From an uncultured SAR86 cluster bacterium (GTDB taxonomy: Bacteria; Pseudomonadota; Gammaproteobacteria; Magnimaribacterales; D2472), in contig CACNRI010000004.1 of the NCBI GenBank assembly GCA_902622845.1, forward strand, positions 1 through 64,000: a stretch of DNA of 64,000 bases, written 5' to 3'. Below are positions 43,488 to 53,155 of this stretch, piece after piece. How positions within the stretch are numbered: position 1 is the first letter of the stretch; each line of letters starts with the position of its first letter. The notes beneath the pieces are model-generated. The model saw nothing but the letters and a program-made list of their open reading frames with translations, was not told the origin of the DNA and made no database searches. A program made the position numbers and the translations under genes.

Positions 43488-44297
43488 TTATTTAGTTAGC
43501 CACTTATATAGATCTCTTTTATTTTGTTTAGTAATTAAACTTAAAAGTTTTGCAGCCTCACTTGGGGACATATTCTTTAGAGCTACGTCTTTAATTTCAT
43601 TGTTAAAGTTTATTGAAGATTCTGACAAATTTTGATTTCCTTCAATTAGAAGACATATCTCACCTTTAATGTCTCTTGCTGACATGTGCGTGTGGATCTC
43701 AGAAATCGTTCCTCTTATTACCTCCTCATATTTTTTTGTCATTTCTCTGCATACAACAGCTCGCCTTGTTGATGGAAAAATCTCATTCATCATTGAAAGT
43801 GTTTCAACTAATCTTTTCGGTGACTCAAAAAAAACTAATGTTGCATCATTGTTTAAATTATTTTCAAAGACTTTTTTCCTTTCTGGATTTTTTTTTGGTA
43901 AAAATCCTAAAAACATAAATTTATTAGTCGGGAGCCCAGATAATAGCATTGAGTTTATTACAGCTGAGGGTCCAGGAATTACTGAATACTCAATATTTTC
44001 TCTGATGCATTCATTGACTAATATATATCCTGGATCAGATATCAGGGGAGCTCCAGCATCTGAAATTAAAGATATTTGTTTTCCTGCTTTAGCCTCTTCA
44101 ATTATTTTTTTTGTTTTACTTCTCTCATTATGATCATTATAAGAAAAGCTTTTTTTATTAATTTTATACTTATAAAATATTTTCTGAGCTTTGCGAGTAT
44201 CTTCTGCATATATAAGATCACTGCTATTAAGTATTTCTATTGACCTTAAAGAAATATCATTTAAATTACCTATTGGTGTGCAAATTAAATAAATCAT
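43488..44297 (-). CDS. rsmI: 16S rRNA 2'-O-methyltransferase RsmI
   Basis: MIYLICTPIGNLNDISLRSIEIL, AEDTRKA, SDAGAPLISDPGY. Confidence 0.97.
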   Translation of the reverse strand: MIYLICTPIGNLNDISLRSIEILNSSDLIYAEDTRKAQKIFYKYKINKKSFSYNDHNERSKTKKIIEEAKAGKQISLISDAGAPLISDPGYILVNECIRENIEYSVIPGPSAVINSMLLSGLPTNKFMFLGFLPKKNPERKKVFENNLNNDATLVFFESPKRLVETLSMMNEIFPSTRRAVVCREMTKKYEEVIRGTISEIHTHMSARDIKGEICLLIEGNQNLSESSINFNNEIKDVALKNMSPSEAAKLLSLITKQNKRDLYKWLTK

Positions 44298-44299
44298 AA

Positions 44300-45268
44300 G
44301 TGAAAATTATAAATCTCAACAATATACTAATTATAAGCTTTATTTGCTTTTTTTTTCTTAGTTGCTCCTCAGTCCAATTAATAGATATCTCTGAGGATGA
44401 TCAGCTTGATGATCTTCTTAATGATATTGGGCAAGTAGAATTAAGTATTAACACTAATGAAGAAGTAAAGCAGCTTATTTTTAAATCAATGGTTTATCTT
44501 GATTCAGATATAAGAATAAATTTTGTTGATAAAATTGATAATGAAGTTCTTCTGATATCAAGTAATTTTCTTAACCAAAATTTTACATATTTCTGCAAAA
44601 GTGCAAACGATTATCTTGAAGAAGTTACAGAGAAATATTTATTCAATTTTAAGAAAAATGATGAGGTTTTCGTATTTTATAGTGAAAGATACAAATCTCA
44701 GGCAGAGATTGTAAAAAATAGTTATCCTGGAGTAAGAATCTTTAGCTTGGAAGGTGATTATGATGATTTAGTTAAAACGGTCTTTGAATTATCAGGTAGT
44801 AATAATAGAGGAGATTTAATAAACAGATTGATTCAAGAGGAGGAAGTAAATTTTATACCAAGACCTAGAAAAGATTTTGAAAAGATATATATTATTGCCG
44901 ACTATGATCAATCTAAAAACTTTATCCCTTCTTTGAGATTTAACTATATTTTAGATAAAGAAATATATGTTTCTTCGCAATCAATAACAGGCCTCGAAGA
45001 TAGAAAAAAATTATTAGACTTTTCTAATGTTATTCTCACAGTTCCAAACTCATTTTTGCAAGAAGATAACTTTGAAAACCTTAATGAGCTCTCAAAGTTA
45101 TCTTTTTTACAAGACTTAGTTCTTATTTCTGCAATCAAAAAAAATGATGGAATTTCTCAAACAATTGCTGGACGGTTTGCAAATATTCGCCTTTCCCAAA
45201 ATACTTGCTCTGATATTCAAGCAAATCTAGTTCAAATTAATAATCTAGGAGGATTTACTCAGCTCTGA
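44300..45268 (+). CDS. LpoA/LppC-like lipoprotein, short form
   Basis: Lipobox (FLSCSS), LppC-like RPRKDFEKIYIIADYDQSKNFIPSLRFNYI...IYVSSQSI; divergent from rsmI; GTG start. Confidence 0.75.
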   Translation: MKIINLNNILIISFICFFFLSCSSVQLIDISEDDQLDDLLNDIGQVELSINTNEEVKQLIFKSMVYLDSDIRINFVDKIDNEVLLISSNFLNQNFTYFCKSANDYLEEVTEKYLFNFKKNDEVFVFYSERYKSQAEIVKNSYPGVRIFSLEGDYDDLVKTVFELSGSNNRGDLINRLIQEEEVNFIPRPRKDFEKIYIIADYDQSKNFIPSLRFNYILDKEIYVSSQSITGLEDRKKLLDFSNVILTVPNSFLQEDNFENLNELSKLSFLQDLVLISAIKKNDGISQTIAGRFANIRLSQNTCSDIQANLVQINNLGGFTQL

Positions 45269-45866
45269 GGTCCTTTTCGATTGTTGTCAAACTATCCATA
45301 AAGCAAGGCCTATCAAAAATCTTATTTTGATAATCCAAAAGGGGTTTTAGCTGCTTGTTATAAGGAAGATTAATACCCATAGTTGATAATCTCCACATAA
45401 TTGGAGCAAGGTAACAATCCACAAGAGTGAAATCCTCATTCATAAAAAAAGGAAATTCTCTGAAAATTGGTGAAATAGTTGCAAGTTCTTGAATGAGTTC
45501 TTCTTTAGTCTTTTTCTCATTTGCTTTTTTAAGATTACCTGAAATTATTGCATCTACTAATGGACACCATTCTCTGTCTATTCTAAGCATTAACTCTCTG
45601 CAGTTAGCTCTTGCAACAGGGTAGACTGGTAATAATGGAGGATGAGGAAATCTTTCATCAAGATATTCCATCATTACTGCCGTATCATATAGCGCTAAGT
45701 CTCTGTCAACAAGAATTGGTAGTTTATGATAAGGACTTAAAGAAAGAATATCATCTGGAGCTTCTTCAATATCGAATTCCCTAATTTCACAAGCTATATC
45801 TTTCTCAGCAAGAACTATCCTAACTCTATGACTGTAGTGATTATCTCTATCGGAATATAAAATCAT
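45255..45866 (-). CDS. sspA: Stringent starvation protein A (GST fold)
   Basis: SHRVRIVLAEKDI...YHKLPILVDRDLALYDTAVMMEYLDERFPHPPL; downstream of petABC. Confidence 0.93.
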   Translation of the reverse strand: MILYSDRDNHYSHRVRIVLAEKDIACEIREFDIEEAPDDILSLSPYHKLPILVDRDLALYDTAVMMEYLDERFPHPPLLPVYPVARANCRELMLRIDREWCPLVDAIISGNLKKANEKKTKEELIQELATISPIFREFPFFMNEDFTLVDCYLAPIMWRLSTMGINLPYNKQLKPLLDYQNKIFDRPCFMDSLTTIEKDLRAE

Positions 45867-45878
45867 GTTAATGCTCTC

Positions 45879-46670
45879 CTAGTGGTAGTCTTTTTGATAT
45901 TCTCTATAGAGAAGCGCAGAAAGAAATGTAAATATTATAAAGAATATTATCGCATATACTCCCATTCTTTCCCTTTCCGCCCTACTGGGTTCACCCACAT
46001 AAGTCAAAAAATTTGTGAGATCATATATAAATTCATCAAACTCTTCAACATTTAATAAGCCTGAACCATCTTGATGCTTCAAATATCCACATTTCTCTTT
46101 AGTAATAGTGTTACCAAACTCGTCTCTTTTTTCACCGCCATTTTTAGCTAAGACAGGAACTTCCTTACAACCAAGCTTTTGATTTCCTTGAATTGGCGCC
46201 AATATATTGGGCATATTTACGCCTGGATAAACTAAATTATTAGATCCATATGTTGTTGAAGAATCATCATAAAAAGCTCTTAAATAAGTATAAACCCAGC
46301 TAGAAGTTCTTTTTCTTGCGACCAATGTTAAGTCGGGAGGAGCATTATCTATTTCTAATTCATGAATTGGTGCAACCATTAAATCATATGGTCCTGCATC
46401 CTTATCTGGGACGAGATATTCAAAGAAAATGTCTTCAGGTATTTGGAGATCATTAGCAACTCTTCCCCATCTAGAGTATTTAAGCGAATGACAGCTATAG
46501 CAGTATTTCATAAAGGTTCCTACTCCTCTCTGAAGCGAAGCCATATTATTTAAATCTGGTTTGAACTGATCACAATTTCCGTAGTCTTTGCAAGGTCCTC
46601 CCTCAGCTGAATCCACAAGTGGAACTAATAAGAAGGAAAAAAAGCTAATTATTAATAATGGTTTAATCAC
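45879..46670 (-). CDS. petC: Cytochrome c1
   Basis: Heme motif YCYSCHSLKYSR, C-terminal TM anchor. Confidence 0.95.
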   Translation of the reverse strand: MIKPLLIISFFSFLLVPLVDSAEGGPCKDYGNCDQFKPDLNNMASLQRGVGTFMKYCYSCHSLKYSRWGRVANDLQIPEDIFFEYLVPDKDAGPYDLMVAPIHELEIDNAPPDLTLVARKRTSSWVYTYLRAFYDDSSTTYGSNNLVYPGVNMPNILAPIQGNQKLGCKEVPVLAKNGGEKRDEFGNTITKEKCGYLKHQDGSGLLNVEEFDEFIYDLTNFLTYVGEPSRAERERMGVYAIIFFIIFTFLSALLYREYQKDYH

Positions 46671-47875
46671 AGTCTTTCAGGCACCTCATATGTTTTTTCA
46701 ATGCTTGTATAAATAGGCATTAGAAGAAAAAATGCAAAGTACATTACAGTACATATTATTGACATAATCTTTCCGGTTTCTGTTACAGTAACAGTTCCAA
46801 GATATCCAAGAGTAATAAAACTAACAACAAACATAACTATTGCAATCTTACTCAAGATGCCTTTATACCTTATTGATGCAACATTACTTCTATCAAGCCA
46901 TGGAACAATAAATATTATTGCAACAGCAGCTGCCATAACTATTAGTCCTCCTAAAGGATCAGGAACTGCTCTCAACATTGTGTAATAAGGGGCATAATAC
47001 CAAACAGGAGCAATGTGTTCTGGCGTTACAAGAGGATTTGCTTCCTCAAAATTAGCCAATTCAAGAAAATATCCTCCACCTTCAGGGAAGAAAAACATAA
47101 TTATGCAGAAAACCAACCCAAAGACTCCGATTGCAGGCATAGCACTTAGAACTTTGTAAGGGAAGAAAGGTACGCTATCAAGAGGAACTCCATCTTCATC
47201 AACAAATTCCTCAATATCAACTCCTTCCGGGTTACCAGCACCAACTTCATGAAGAGCCACAAGATGAAGGAATACAAGAGCAATCAATATCAGCGGCAAA
47301 GCCACAACGTGAAGAGCAAAAAATCTTGAAATAGTTATTCCTGAAATATAGTAATCACCTCTTACCCATACTTCTAGTGATTCTCCAATGTATGGAATTG
47401 CACCAAATAGAGAAATAATAACTTGAGCTCCCCAATATGACATTTGACCATATGGCAAAACATAACCTAAGAATCCCTCGGCCATCATTACCAAATAGAT
47501 TGTCGCTCCAAAAATCCAAACAAGTTCCTTTGGTTTTTTATACGATCCATATAGGAGGCCACGAAACATATGAAGATAAACTATTGCAAAAAACATTGAT
47601 GCTCCAGTTGTATGCATATATCTAATAATCCATCCATAATCTACATCTCTCATAATATATTCTATAGATGCAAAGGCCCCCTCCTCAGTATTTGAGTATG
47701 GCATCATTAACCATATACCAGTTACAATTTGGAGAATTAGAACTATCGAAGCTAAAGCACCAAATAAATACCAAAAGTTAACTTTTTTGGGTACCGGGTG
47801 TTTGGAAAGATGTCTCTCAAATGTGTTGACTATGGGTAATCTGTAATTAATCCAATTTAGAACTTTGGTAACCAT
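46667..47875 (-). CDS. petB: Cytochrome b of bc1 complex
   Basis: WLMMPYSNTEEGAF..., GYVLPYGQMSYWGA, paired His residues. Confidence 0.97.
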   Translation of the reverse strand: MVTKVLNWINYRLPIVNTFERHLSKHPVPKKVNFWYLFGALASIVLILQIVTGIWLMMPYSNTEEGAFASIEYIMRDVDYGWIIRYMHTTGASMFFAIVYLHMFRGLLYGSYKKPKELVWIFGATIYLVMMAEGFLGYVLPYGQMSYWGAQVIISLFGAIPYIGESLEVWVRGDYYISGITISRFFALHVVALPLILIALVFLHLVALHEVGAGNPEGVDIEEFVDEDGVPLDSVPFFPYKVLSAMPAIGVFGLVFCIIMFFFPEGGGYFLELANFEEANPLVTPEHIAPVWYYAPYYTMLRAVPDPLGGLIVMAAAVAIIFIVPWLDRSNVASIRYKGILSKIAIVMFVVSFITLGYLGTVTVTETGKIMSIICTVMYFAFFLLMPIYTSIEKTYEVPERL

Positions 47876-48744
47876 TAAGCTTCTTCTCCGATTGTTAATA
47901 TACTCCCTTCAAAAAAATGGGGGGGTACAGTTAAATTTGTTGGCGCAGGAACACCCTTATAAACTCTCCCTACTAAATCAAACATAGAACCATGACAAGG
48001 GCAAAAGAAACCACCTGCCCAGGATGAGTCCCAAGGCTTAGGTTCAACTTCGGGATAGTATTTAGGGGAGCAGCCCAGATGAGTGCAAACTCCAGATAAT
48101 ACAGAATATTCCGTACTTAGAGACCTTGTCGCATTAATGTTTTTGTAAGGTTCATCAATGCTGTCTGAATTTGGATCAGCAAGTTTTGATGTCACTGATG
48201 CAAGACCAGACAATGCTGATGATGAATGCCTAATAATTAATATAGGCTGTTTTCTCCATGAAACTTGTATCTGCTGACCAACCATCATTTTTGAAACATC
48301 AACTTTAACCGCTGATCCTATTGCTTTAGCTCTAGCGCTTGGATTCCAAGTTGTTACAAATGGAGTAGCTGCAAAAGCAACACCAGCAGCAGCAACACCA
48401 GCAGTAAGACCAATTAAAACCTTTCTTCTTCCTTGATCAGGTTCGTTGGTTTTTTGAGAATTTTTGTGTTCATTTTCATTCAAAAGTGAAATGCCAAGGC
48501 TATCCATTGTTCTTCGGGAATTATCACTAATCTCAAGTGTGTCACAATTTTCTAGTTCATTTAGCGCATCTAAGAGATCATCCCTGGTTGAAATAGCTTC
48601 ACTGAGATTTTTTGTCCTAAGTGATATCTTTACAAAACTTGTACCAATAATATCTGCAACCTTTTCACTAACTCTTTTTTGAAAGAAATAAATATCATTG
48701 TTAGCTCCTCTGAGAGTAAGATATTTTTCAGTAATTTCTGTCAT
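47875..48744 (-). CDS. petA: Rieske iron-sulfur protein with integrase-like N-terminal extension
   Basis: C-terminal Rieske motifs CTHLGC and CPCHGS, internal twin-arginine GRRKVLIG + TM; N-terminal about 70 aa resembles the tyrosine-integrase N-terminal domain. Confidence 0.93.
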   Translation of the reverse strand: MTEITEKYLTLRGANNDIYFFQKRVSEKVADIIGTSFVKISLRTKNLSEAISTRDDLLDALNELENCDTLEISDNSRRTMDSLGISLLNENEHKNSQKTNEPDQGRRKVLIGLTAGVAAAGVAFAATPFVTTWNPSARAKAIGSAVKVDVSKMMVGQQIQVSWRKQPILIIRHSSSALSGLASVTSKLADPNSDSIDEPYKNINATRSLSTEYSVLSGVCTHLGCSPKYYPEVEPKPWDSSWAGGFFCPCHGSMFDLVGRVYKGVPAPTNLTVPPHFFEGSILTIGEEA

Positions 48745-48775
48745 TTTTAGTAATAATTAATAATATAATTCACGA

Positions 48776-48904
48776 TTGTACCCATATGCAAAGATTAGGG
48801 TACCCATGATGATAAAAAGTGCAAATGAATTTAAGCTATCAACAAACGTAGAATTTACTGGAATACCTTTCATATCAAGGTATTTCTTTTTTTTGTACCC
48901 ATAT
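48776..48904. repeat. Direct repeats TTGTACCCATAT (48776-48787 and 48893-48904) with a third GTACCCAT at 48800-48807
   Basis: 12-bp exact match read directly from the sequence. Confidence 0.85.
48862..48884. repeat. Perfect 8-bp inverted repeat with 7-nt loop in rpsI-petA intergenic region
   Basis: AATACCTT-tcatatc-AAGGTATT followed by T-rich run. Confidence 0.85.
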
Positions 48905-48988
48905 ACTTCCTTATATATGTTAGTAAAGTACGCACAATATAATACAAAAACATACTTATTGGAAGTAGATTTTAATAATAAATTATAT

Positions 48989-49381
48989 CTATCTTTTTGA
49001 GAATTGAGAGCTCTTTCTTGCCTTCTTCAAACCAGGTTTTTTTCGCTCTACTTTTCTAGAATCTCTAGTAAGAAAGCCTGCTTTCTTAAGCTGTGGTCTA
49101 AGCTCTTCATCATATAAAAGAAGGGCCCTAGATATGCCATGCCTTATTGCCCCTGCTTGGCCAAAACTTCCTCCACCTTTGACTTTTGCATTAATATCAA
49201 CTTTATCGATTAGATTACATAACTCAAGTGGTTGTTTAACAAGCATTTGTGCAACTTCTCTTCCGAAGTAATCAGCAAGTTTTTTATTATTAACTGTTAT
49301 AGAGCCATCCCCTTGAGATAAGTAAATTCTTGCTGAAGATGTCTTTCTTCTGCCAGTTGCATAAAGTCTTTCACTGCTCAT
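48989..49381 (-). CDS. rpsI: 30S ribosomal protein S9
   Basis: [15 protein letters not shown] ... C-terminal SQFSKR. Confidence 0.98.
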   Translation of the reverse strand: MSSERLYATGRRKTSSARIYLSQGDGSITVNNKKLADYFGREVAQMLVKQPLELCNLIDKVDINAKVKGGGSFGQAGAIRHGISRALLLYDEELRPQLKKAGFLTRDSRKVERKKPGLKKARKSSQFSKR

Positions 49382-49812
49382 ATTTTAGGATTCCATTCAG
49401 TTGGATTTTGAGATTCATGAGGGTGCTCAGATCCACTATATATCTTTAGTTTCTTAATCATTGATTTTCCTAGCTTATTTTTTGGCAACATTCCCTTCAC
49501 TGCATTCTCAATAATTCTCTCGGGATTATTCTCAAGAACTTCTTTGTATGATTTTTCTTTTAGCCCGCCCGGATATAAGGAATGTTTATAGTATTTCTTT
49601 TGTTCTGCTTTATTTCCAGTAACTTTTACCTTGTCTGCATTTATTACCACTACAAAATCACCACCATCTACATGGGGTGTAAATGTTGGTTTGTCTTTAC
49701 CTCTAAGCTTGTCTGCAATTTTAGTAGCAAAACGACCCAAAACTTTATCCGCGGCATCAAATACAACCCAATTCCTAACAACTTCAGTATTTTTTAAGCT
49801 AAACGTTTTCAT
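49378..49812 (-). CDS. rplM: 50S ribosomal protein L13
   Basis: [42 protein letters not shown]. Confidence 0.98.
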   Translation of the reverse strand: MKTFSLKNTEVVRNWVVFDAADKVLGRFATKIADKLRGKDKPTFTPHVDGGDFVVVINADKVKVTGNKAEQKKYYKHSLYPGGLKEKSYKEVLENNPERIIENAVKGMLPKNKLGKSMIKKLKIYSGSEHPHESQNPTEWNPKI

Positions 49813-49873
49813 ATCAATTTTGTGTGGACGAATATTATAGGTTAAGAGCTATTTAATCAATAATTTTTATAAT

Positions 49874-50899
49874 TTATTTATCATTAATATCTCTCATTTC
49901 TTCAATCCTGCTTATTGTTCTATCCCATAAGAATGAAAGCTCTTTACCACTATAAAGGTTTCGAATGTCATCGTTATTTATAAAGAACTTAATTTTTACT
50001 TTTTCAATGTAAGCAACATCAATAAAGCCGATAAACCTTCTAATAATATCCTTGCCATAATCATCATTTTGTTCAAAATCGTCAATGAAAAACCAGTCAT
50101 AATTTTTACATATAGCTAAAAAATCAGAAATTGCTAAATTCTGCCTAAAGAATTCTTTATAAGAGAACCAAATAAAGTCTTTAGTATTACCTTTGCATCT
50201 AAAAGTTCTGTCATTTATTTCAAGCTCTTTGTTAAGGTCGCCAATAAAATTAAAGTTTTTCTTAATGAAATCAAAGATCTGACCTTGGCTAAAGTCTTCC
50301 CTTTTCTTTGAAGAATTTAGATTTATATTCTTTAATCTATAGTCCTTATCTCCAATGAATTCATATACCACAAAGCTCTTTCCTAACTGTGAAATATCTC
50401 TAATAAATTTGTCTCTTTGAAGTCCATTTTTATAAAGATTTTCTATATTTGCATTTGATGTAAGCATTATGAAAACATTCATTTTCGATAATAAGTTTAA
50501 AAGTTTGGCGATTATCATTGCATCTGATACATCCTCAACTTGAAACTCATCAATAAAGAGCACTCTATGTTTTGAAGCTATTCTTTTTGCGATTTTCTCT
50601 AATGGATCTTTACTATTTTTGACTAATTCAAGCTCGCTATGAATAAATTTCATAAACTCAATGAAATGATATGAACATTTTGTAAGTTTAATTTCTCTAA
50701 AAATTGCGTTTAGCATCATGGTTTTCCCCCTTCCAACATCGCCATGTACATAACAACCTTTTTTTGGTTTCTTTTTAAAAAAGTTTACAAAAAAGCTCTT
50801 TCTAGGAAGATTTTTTTCAAAAATTCTTAGAAAGTTGTCTTGTTCATCATTTAAATGAATGCCATCTTCTGAAAACTTCTTTAAAATAGTTTGATACAT
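49874..50899 (-). CDS. zapE: ZapE/AFG1-family ATPase
   Basis: Walker A GDVGRGKTMMLN, LFIDEFQVEDVSDAMI. Confidence 0.93.
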   Translation of the reverse strand: MYQTILKKFSEDGIHLNDEQDNFLRIFEKNLPRKSFFVNFFKKKPKKGCYVHGDVGRGKTMMLNAIFREIKLTKCSYHFIEFMKFIHSELELVKNSKDPLEKIAKRIASKHRVLFIDEFQVEDVSDAMIIAKLLNLLSKMNVFIMLTSNANIENLYKNGLQRDKFIRDISQLGKSFVVYEFIGDKDYRLKNINLNSSKKREDFSQGQIFDFIKKNFNFIGDLNKELEINDRTFRCKGNTKDFIWFSYKEFFRQNLAISDFLAICKNYDWFFIDDFEQNDDYGKDIIRRFIGFIDVAYIEKVKIKFFINNDDIRNLYSGKELSFLWDRTISRIEEMRDINDK

Positions 50900-50910
50900 A
50901 CTTTTTAGAA

Positions 50911-51903
50911 ATGGGAAATTATAAGTTTATCATTAGCGGCATTATATTTGCCGCATTTGTTGGTATAGTTTCATTCGAAACCGGTTATAAAAAGGGTTCT
51001 CAAGAAGATTTGTCCTATGCAGCTGAAAAAGCTCTGTCATCTGTAGTTAATATATTTATAAGCAACAGAGGAATTAATAGAGCTAGGAATGCTGTAGGCT
51101 CTGGAGTAATTTTTTCAAAAGAAGGTCACATCGTAACCAATACTCACATATTAACAAATGCTTCATCTGTTTTTGTGGAATTTAATGATGGAGAAATTAC
51201 AGAGGCAATATTAATTGGTGCTGATAAATATTCAGACATTGCGGTATTAAAAATTAGCGGTTTTGAGGATTTAAATCCTATTGATTCAGCTGAATCTAGC
51301 AACATAAAGGTCGGAGATGAAGTCCTTGCTATAGGAAATCCATTTGGTGTTGGAAAAACTGTTACAAGTGGCATCATTAGTGCCACTGGAAGAGATTATG
51401 GAAACCCCTATTTGGAATTACTGCAAACTGATGCAGCAATTAACCCAGGAAACTCTGGCGGCGCACTACTTAATGAAGAGGGAAATTTAATTGGTATTAA
51501 TTCGAGCATATATTCAAAAACCGGGACTTACTCAGGTATTGGTTTTGCGATACCATCTGAAAAAGTAATCCAAGTTGCTTCCGAACTTATAAAGTTTGGC
51601 AAGGTAAGGAATTCATGGATCGGCGACTTTCAGGTAAGACAGATAAGATTAAATTTAAGCAATAATTTAGTACCAGCTTTAAGTATTATAAAAATTGATG
51701 ATACTTCTGGTATTGCAAATCCCCTTGAGCTAAATGGAATATCAGAGGGTGAAATAATATTAAAGATTAATGACTTACCAGCCACATGGAAAAATCTGAC
51801 TACTGCACTTAAATTAACTTTTCCGGGTGATGAGATTTTATTTGAGATTTATGGAAAAGATAAAAATAAAGAAGTTTTAGTTAAGACTATTGCATCTAAT
51901 TAG
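50911..51903 (+). CDS. DegS-like trypsin-type serine protease with PDZ domain
   Basis: Triad in NTHIL, SDIAVLKI, NPGNSGGAL; N-terminal TM. Confidence 0.9.
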   Translation: MGNYKFIISGIIFAAFVGIVSFETGYKKGSQEDLSYAAEKALSSVVNIFISNRGINRARNAVGSGVIFSKEGHIVTNTHILTNASSVFVEFNDGEITEAILIGADKYSDIAVLKISGFEDLNPIDSAESSNIKVGDEVLAIGNPFGVGKTVTSGIISATGRDYGNPYLELLQTDAAINPGNSGGALLNEEGNLIGINSSIYSKTGTYSGIGFAIPSEKVIQVASELIKFGKVRNSWIGDFQVRQIRLNLSNNLVPALSIIKIDDTSGIANPLELNGISEGEIILKINDLPATWKNLTTALKLTFPGDEILFEIYGKDKNKEVLVKTIASN

Positions 51904-53155
51904 GTAATCTTATTATTTCTGCACCCAGATTGGACAATTTCTCTTCTATTCTTTCATAACCTCTATCAATATGATAAATCCTATCTACAATAGTTTCTCC
52001 TTTTGCTATTAAACCAGCCAGTATCAAACTTGCTGATGCCCTTAAATCTGTTGCCATTACTTGAGCCCCAGAAATAGAATCAACTCCATTAATAAGTGCA
52101 GTGGTGCCATTAATTGTAATATCCGTACCCATTCTATTAAGCTCTTGTACATGCATAAATCTATTTTCAAATATAGTCTCTGTTACACTTGATTCACCTG
52201 GTCCGATGCAGTTTAGAACAGTAAACTGAGCTTGCATATCTGTTGGAAATCCAGGAAAAGGAGCTGTAACAATATCAACAGGCTTTATAACATTCTTCGT
52301 CATATCTAGGTAAATAGAATTTCCATTTAAATTTACTTCAGCCCCAGCTCTTTGAAGAGTTTCTATAATTGAACCCATTCTTTTTGGATCAATCTTATTG
52401 ATTGTAATTTTCCCATTAGTAATAGCTGCAGCTACAAGATATGTACCTGCCTCGATTCTGTCTGCAGGAATTTTAAAAGTTGTTCCAGTCAATTCTTCCA
52501 CACCTTTAATCCTAATCTCATCTGTTCCTGCTCCTGAAATCTTAGCTCCCATTGAATTTAAAAAATCTGCCAAATCAGAAATTTCTGGCTCTTTTGCAAC
52601 ATTAGTTAAAATTGTTAATCCCTCAGCTAGTGAAGCAGCCATCATCAGATTTTCTGTGCCCGTAACAGTAACTCCCTCAAACTCTATATTAGCTCCAGTT
52701 AATTTTTTAGCTTTTGCCTCAATATATCCATTATTTAGAGATATTTCTGCACCAAGTTTTTCAAGAGCTTTAAGGTGATAATTCACAGGACGGCTTCCTA
52801 TAGCGCATCCTCCAGGTAATGCGATCTTCGCATATCCATATTTAGCCACCATAGATCCAAGAACTAAGATAGATGCTCGCATAGTCTTTACAAGTTCATA
52901 TCTTGCTTCAAGATTGGAAAGGTTTGATGTGTTTAGTTTAAAATTCATTTTCTCATCAAGAGAAATATCAGCTCCCATTGAGCCTATGAGTTCAAACATG
53001 GTAGTAATGTCTTGAAGATATGGAAGATTTTTAAGCGTTATATCATCTGACGAAAGAATAGATGCTGCAATTACTGGCAAAGCAGAATTCTTAGCTCCTG
53101 AGCAGTCAATCTGACCTGAAAGACTTTTTCCGCCTTTGATTAATAATTTTTCCAA
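51896..53155 (-). CDS. murA: UDP-GlcNAc 1-carboxyvinyltransferase
   Basis: PGGCAIGSRPVNYHLKALEKLGA (catalytic Cys). Confidence 0.98.
   Translation of the reverse strand: MEKLLIKGGKSLSGQIDCSGAKNSALPVIAASILSSDDITLKNLPYLQDITTMFELIGSMGADISLDEKMNFKLNTSNLSNLEARYELVKTMRASILVLGSMVAKYGYAKIALPGGCAIGSRPVNYHLKALEKLGAEISLNNGYIEAKAKKLTGANIEFEGVTVTGTENLMMAASLAEGLTILTNVAKEPEISDLADFLNSMGAKISGAGTDEIRIKGVEELTGTTFKIPADRIEAGTYLVAAAITNGKITINKIDPKRMGSIIETLQRAGAEVNLNGNSIYLDMTKNVIKPVDIVTAPFPGFPTDMQAQFTVLNCIGPGESSVTETIFENRFMHVQELNRMGTDITINGTTALINGVDSISGAQVMATDLRASASLILAGLIAKGETIVDRIYHIDRGYERIEEKLSNLGAEIIRLPN

Noticed and set aside
43220-43635. Plus-strand ORFs 43220-43405, 43299-43499 and 43396-43635
   Set aside because: The first two lie mostly within or antisense to the rnpB RNA gene, and the third runs from its edge antisense to rsmI; translations resemble no family.
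43669-44133. Plus-strand ORF of 154 aa
   Set aside because: Antisense to rsmI, which has clear family motifs over the same interval.
48862-48893. Stem-loop plus T-run as an intrinsic terminator on the + strand
   Set aside because: No + strand gene lies upstream for it to terminate and the stem is A/T-rich; reported instead as an inverted repeat.
48776-49000. Plus-strand ORF of 74 aa in rpsI-petA gap
   Set aside because: Starts at a TTG inside a repeat, no ribosome site, no recognisable family, runs antisense into rpsI; the opposite-strand reading is at least as plausible.
52398-52778. Plus-strand ORF of 126 aa
   Set aside because: Antisense to murA; no start signal or family resemblance.
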